From assembly GCA_900753685.1 (NCBI GenBank), contig CAAEAB010000052.1, forward strand, positions 1 to 8,360: a stretch of DNA of 8,360 nucleotides, in the 5' to 3' direction. The stretch comes from Lachnospiraceae bacterium. GTDB taxonomy: Bacteria > Bacillota > Clostridia > Lachnospirales > Lachnospiraceae. Under the pieces are notes generated by a model. That model was not told where the DNA came from and searched no databases. It was given only the letters and a program-made list of their open reading frames with translations. Within the stretch, counting starts at the first letter, position 1, and the number at the start of each line of letters is the position of its first letter. Below are positions 5,743 through 8,360 of this stretch, in pieces. The translations under genes were made by a program, and so were the position numbers.

Positions 5743-7104
5743 ATGGATTTGAAAAATAAGAGAGTACTGGTAGCTGGTACGGGAATCAGCGGTATGGGTG
5801 CGGCCGGACTGCTTATGAAAACCGATGCGGAGATGATTCTTTACGATGGAAATACAAACCTTACAGCAGAGGCAATCCAGGCAAAACTTCCTGAAAAGAA
5901 AGATATTCAAATTATTATCGGCAATCTGTCAGATGAAGTTATCCGTACATTGGACATTGCTGTTTTAAGTCCGGGAGTTCCGACAGATGCAGAGTTTGTG
6001 AAACGGATGCGTGCTGCGGGAGTTCTCATTTGGGGGGAACTGGAGCTGGCCGATCAGTTCGCCAGAGGAACTGTTCTTGCGATTACTGGAACCAATGGAA
6101 AAACAACGACGACTACGTTGGTGGGTGAGATTTTAAAAAATTATTACAAAGAAGTTTTTGTTGTAGGCAATATCGGTACGGCTTATACTGGTGCGGCTCT
6201 GGATACGACGGATGATTCCTATGTGGTGGCAGAGACCTCCAGCTTTCAGTTGGAAACTGTGGATGAATTCCATCCGAAGGTCAGCGCGATTCTCAATTTG
6301 ACGCCGGATCATTTAAATCGTCATCATACGATGGAAGGTTATGTGAATGCCAAGAAAAATATTATGAAAAATCAGACCGCAGAGGATTTTATCGTTCTTA
6401 ATTATGATGATCCGTTGACAAGGGCGATTGGCGAGACGGCGGTACCTCAGGTGATTTATTTTTCAAGTACCCAGGTGCTTTCTGAAGGCTATTACTTTCA
6501 TGACCGGAAGATTTATTATGCGAAGGACGGTGAATTGGAGATGATCTGCAGTGCCAGCGGTTTGAAAATTCTCGGACTGCACAATATGGAAAATATTATG
6601 GCAGCTGTGGCTATGGCCCGATGTGTCGGCGTACCGATGGAGAAAATCCGGGAAACTATCACTACCTTTATGGGTGTGGAGCACCGGATTGAGTATGTGA
6701 CAGAAAAACGGGGGGTTTCTTATTATAATGATTCAAAGGGAACAAACCCGGATGCGGCGATTAAAGCGGTTCAGGCAATGGTCCGTCCAACGCTTTTGAT
6801 TGGCGGCGGTTATGATAAACAGAGTACTTACGATGAATGGATAGAGGCTTTTGACAGCAAAGTACGTTACCTTGTATTGCTTGGAGAGACAGCCAATAAG
6901 ATAGCTGAGTGCGCCCGCCGTCATGGGTTTGAGCATATTATAATGACAGAAAGCCTGGAAGAGGCTGTAAAAGTTTGCGCTCAGAAGGCGCAGAGCGGTG
7001 ATGCGGTACTGCTTTCCCCGGCCTGTGCAAGCTGGGATATGTTTAAGAGCTATGAAGAGCGGGGACGGATATTTAAAGAGTTGGTTCATAAGCTGAAAGA
7101 ATAG
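5743..7104 (+). CDS. murD: MurD, UDP-N-acetylmuramoyl-L-alanine--D-glutamate ligase
   Basis: A cytoplasmic ATP-dependent ligase that adds D-glutamate to UDP-MurNAc-L-Ala. The 453-residue length is normal. ATG 5743 has a strong AGGAGGG at 5728-5734 with 8-nt spacing. The N-terminal Rossmann-like domain opens with RVLVAGTGISGMGAAGLL (7-24) and contains LSPGVP (75-80). The central ATPase domain has the P-loop GTNGKTTT (116-123), AETSSFQL (163-170) and NLTPDHLNRH (185-194), plus a lysine pair (K204-K205) where Mur ligases carry the carbamylated lysine. The C-terminal domain has EHRIEYV (313-319), NDSKGTNPDA (329-338) and LLSPACASWDMF (423-434), the last typical of MurD over MurC, E or F. The stop codon overlaps the ribosome binding site of the next gene, so translation of ftsW is probably coupled to murD. 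Confidence 0.97.
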   Translation: MDLKNKRVLVAGTGISGMGAAGLLMKTDAEMILYDGNTNLTAEAIQAKLPEKKDIQIIIGNLSDEVIRTLDIAVLSPGVPTDAEFVKRMRAAGVLIWGELELADQFARGTVLAITGTNGKTTTTTLVGEILKNYYKEVFVVGNIGTAYTGAALDTTDDSYVVAETSSFQLETVDEFHPKVSAILNLTPDHLNRHHTMEGYVNAKKNIMKNQTAEDFIVLNYDDPLTRAIGETAVPQVIYFSSTQVLSEGYYFHDRKIYYAKDGELEMICSASGLKILGLHNMENIMAAVAMARCVGVPMEKIRETITTFMGVEHRIEYVTEKRGVSYYNDSKGTNPDAAIKAVQAMVRPTLLIGGGYDKQSTYDEWIEAFDSKVRYLVLLGETANKIAECARRHGFEHIIMTESLEEAVKVCAQKAQSGDAVLLSPACASWDMFKSYEERGRIFKELVHKLKE

Positions 7105-7114
7105 AGGTGTTTTG

Positions 7115-8251
7115 ATGGCACGGGGAGCGGCAGCAATTGAAGAGAAAAAGAATAAAAGCCGAACAAAAACGGAGAAATATTTTGACTACAGTCTGATGTT
7201 TATCGTTGTTTTTCTTGTTTGTTTTGGACTTGTAATGATTTACAGTACCAGTGCCTATAATTCGCAGATTGAAAATAATGGAGATTCTTTTCACTATCTG
7301 AGACGGCAGGCAATGTTTGCCGTACTTGGTCTCGTTGGGATGATGGTCATCAGCCGTATTCCGTATCATTTCTGGAAACGGTTTACGTTGTTGGCTTATG
7401 GAGGTATCAATGTTCTTCTGGCAGTGGTTCTTCTTTACGGTGTGGCCAGCCATGGACAACGGCGATGGATACAGATCGGGCCGGCCCAGTTCCAGCCATC
7501 AGAAGTAGCCAAAGCTGTATTGATTGTTTTTCTTGCCCACGTGGCGAGCAATGGCGTTAAACAGTTGAAAAACTGGAAGGGTGTAATTAAGTGCTTTGCC
7601 CTCATCCTTCCGATGGTCATTCTGGTTACTGTTTCCAACTTAAGTACGGGAATCATCATGCTAGGAATGTCATTTATTATCATTTTTGTGGCAAGTAATC
7701 AGTACAAAATATTTGCCGGGGTTGCCGGCGCCGGTGTGGCGTTGATGCTTGTGTTTTTGCAGGTGGCGGCCTATCGTATGGACCGTATTGACGCATGGCT
7801 TCATGTGGAAACCTCCGATTCCGCTTATCAGACCCGTCAGGCCCTTTATGCCATTGGCTCCGGCGGCGTTTTCGGCAAAGGACTCGGACGGAGCATTCAG
7901 AAGCTTTCCTATGTTCCGGAAGCCCATAATGATATGATCTTTTCGATCATTTGTGAAGAATTGGGGTTGTTCGGAGCGATTGCCATTATTTTATTATTTA
8001 TTTTATTACTTTGGCGGTGTATGATTATTGCAAATAATGCGCCCGATCTGTACGGAGCTTTGATTGTTATCGGCGTTATGGCTCAGATGGGATTGCAGGT
8101 TATCATTAATATCGGTGTTGTTACAAATACGCTGCCGAACACAGGTATTCCTCTGCCCTTTATTAGTTACGGCGGAACCTCGGTCAGCTTTTTGCTCTGC
8201 GAGGTCGGCCTCATATTAAGCGTTTCACGCAGTATTAAATTTAAACGATAG
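7115..8251 (+). CDS. ftsW: FtsW/SpoVE-type SEDS peptidoglycan glycosyltransferase
   Basis: A polytopic membrane enzyme that polymerises lipid II into glycan strands with a cognate class B PBP. ATG 7115 gives 378 residues, with AGAGGTG at 7103-7109 overlapping the murD stop; a TTG at 7112 is too close to that site. A basic cytoplasmic N-terminus (1-23) precedes about ten hydrophobic segments. SEDS signatures: GQRRWIQIG..QPSEVAK (114-133), YQTRQALYAIGSGG..GKGLG (238-258), PEAHNDMIFSIICEELG (268-284) and GIPLPFISYGGTS (344-356). D273 in the HND tripeptide corresponds to the essential SEDS aspartate (HTD in many homologues). The loop usually reading PDLGT is here SNLSTG (174-179). The partner PBP is probably one of the two upstream transpeptidases. 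FtsW (division) and SpoVE (sporulation) cannot be separated by sequence alone; the lipid II signatures and dcw location argue against RodA. Confidence 0.94.
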   Translation: MARGAAAIEEKKNKSRTKTEKYFDYSLMFIVVFLVCFGLVMIYSTSAYNSQIENNGDSFHYLRRQAMFAVLGLVGMMVISRIPYHFWKRFTLLAYGGINVLLAVVLLYGVASHGQRRWIQIGPAQFQPSEVAKAVLIVFLAHVASNGVKQLKNWKGVIKCFALILPMVILVTVSNLSTGIIMLGMSFIIIFVASNQYKIFAGVAGAGVALMLVFLQVAAYRMDRIDAWLHVETSDSAYQTRQALYAIGSGGVFGKGLGRSIQKLSYVPEAHNDMIFSIICEELGLFGAIAIILLFILLLWRCMIIANNAPDLYGALIVIGVMAQMGLQVIINIGVVTNTLPNTGIPLPFISYGGTSVSFLLCEVGLILSVSRSIKFKR

Positions 8252-8260
8252 CAGGAACAT

Positions 8261-8292
8261 TTGAAAACTTTCCGCATAGAATATGTTATAGT
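8261..8292 (+). promoter_or_regulatory. Possible extended -10 promoter ahead of murA
   Basis: TGTTATAGT at 8284-8292 is an extended -10 element (TG, one base, then TATAGT, one mismatch to TATAAT). TTGAAA at 8261-8266 is a good -35 (one mismatch), but the spacer is 20 bp, longer than the usual 16-18. Extended -10 promoters tolerate a poor -35. Transcription would begin near 8299, just before the GGAGG at 8301, giving a very short leader. Weak to moderate support. Confidence 0.35.
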
Positions 8293-8313
8293 CTGTGTTC
8301 GGAGGTTATCAAT

Positions 8314-8360
8314 GTGTCATCTTATCTAATATCCGGCGGCCGGCCGCTTGGCGGGCAGAT
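8314..8360 (+). CDS. murA: Probable MurA, UDP-N-acetylglucosamine 1-carboxyvinyltransferase, N-terminal fragment
   Basis: Fifteen codons plus two bases before the window ends, read from GTG 8314 with GGAGG at 8301-8305 and 8-nt spacing. The peptide MSSYLISGGRPLGGQ resembles the opening strand of MurA proteins (a short leader, then a GGxxLxG block that precedes the ISGAKN motif, which would lie beyond the end). MurA transfers enolpyruvate from PEP to UDP-GlcNAc, the first committed step of peptidoglycan precursor synthesis. An ATG at 8312 overlaps the GTG but reads out of frame into a stop after five codons, so GUG is the real start. The call rests on a short motif plus context, so it is provisional. 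Confidence 0.68.
   Translation, partial: MSSYLISGGRPLGGQ

Noticed and set aside
6733..7459. Antisense reading frames over the end of murD and the start of ftsW
   Set aside because: The sense strand carries intact, strongly conserved genes; the antisense peptides show only scattered compositional patches.
7985..8010. TTATT-rich repetitive stretch in ftsW
   Set aside because: It encodes a membrane segment (IILLFILLLW), and the base pattern follows from Ile/Leu/Phe codons.
8262..8284. ECF-sigma-like -35 (TGAAAACTTT) before murA
   Set aside because: It resembles a sigma-W type -35, but no CGTA/CGTC-type -10 is found at 15-17 bp.

Overview
The window is a compact dcw (division and cell wall) cluster on the + strand of a low-to-moderate GC Gram-positive bacterium. 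The protein sequences, the cluster order and the FtsL-like family look most like a Clostridia member, probably Lachnospiraceae. That assignment rests on recognition, not on a search. Every credible gene points the same way, and nearly all the DNA is coding. No tRNA, rRNA, CRISPR array, insertion sequence, prophage gene or attachment site was seen.

Layout, left to right: the last 18 codons of rsmH (16S rRNA methyltransferase); an FtsL/DivIC-like bitopic septum protein (136-657); an intrinsic-terminator-like hairpin (663-693); a class B penicillin-binding protein with a UUG start (717-2849); a second class B penicillin-binding protein (2894-4645); a near-consensus sigma-A promoter (4656-4684); mraY (4731-5702); murD (5743-7104); an ftsW/spoVE SEDS glycosyltransferase (7115-8251); and the first 15 codons of a probable murA with a GUG start (8314 to the window end).

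The genes work together. MurA and MurD act in the cytoplasm on UDP-MurNAc-peptide synthesis, MraY makes lipid I at the membrane, FtsW polymerises lipid II, and the two transpeptidases cross-link the new strands, with the FtsL-like protein as the divisome partner. Compared with Bacillus subtilis (pbpB-spoVD-murE-mraY-murD-spoVE-murG), murE is missing between the transpeptidases and mraY, and murA follows ftsW where murG would be expected.

I see no evidence for an undescribed system; this is a core housekeeping locus. The points worth a second look are finer: a pair of cysteines with identical 19-residue spacing in both PBPs, matching the redox-controlled pair I recall from SpoVD; a KTA instead of KTG active-site triad in the second PBP; an acidic, calcium-loop-like tail on the first PBP; a hairpin/terminator plus UUG start between ftsL and the first PBP; and a strong internal promoter that could uncouple mraY-murD-ftsW from the upstream genes.
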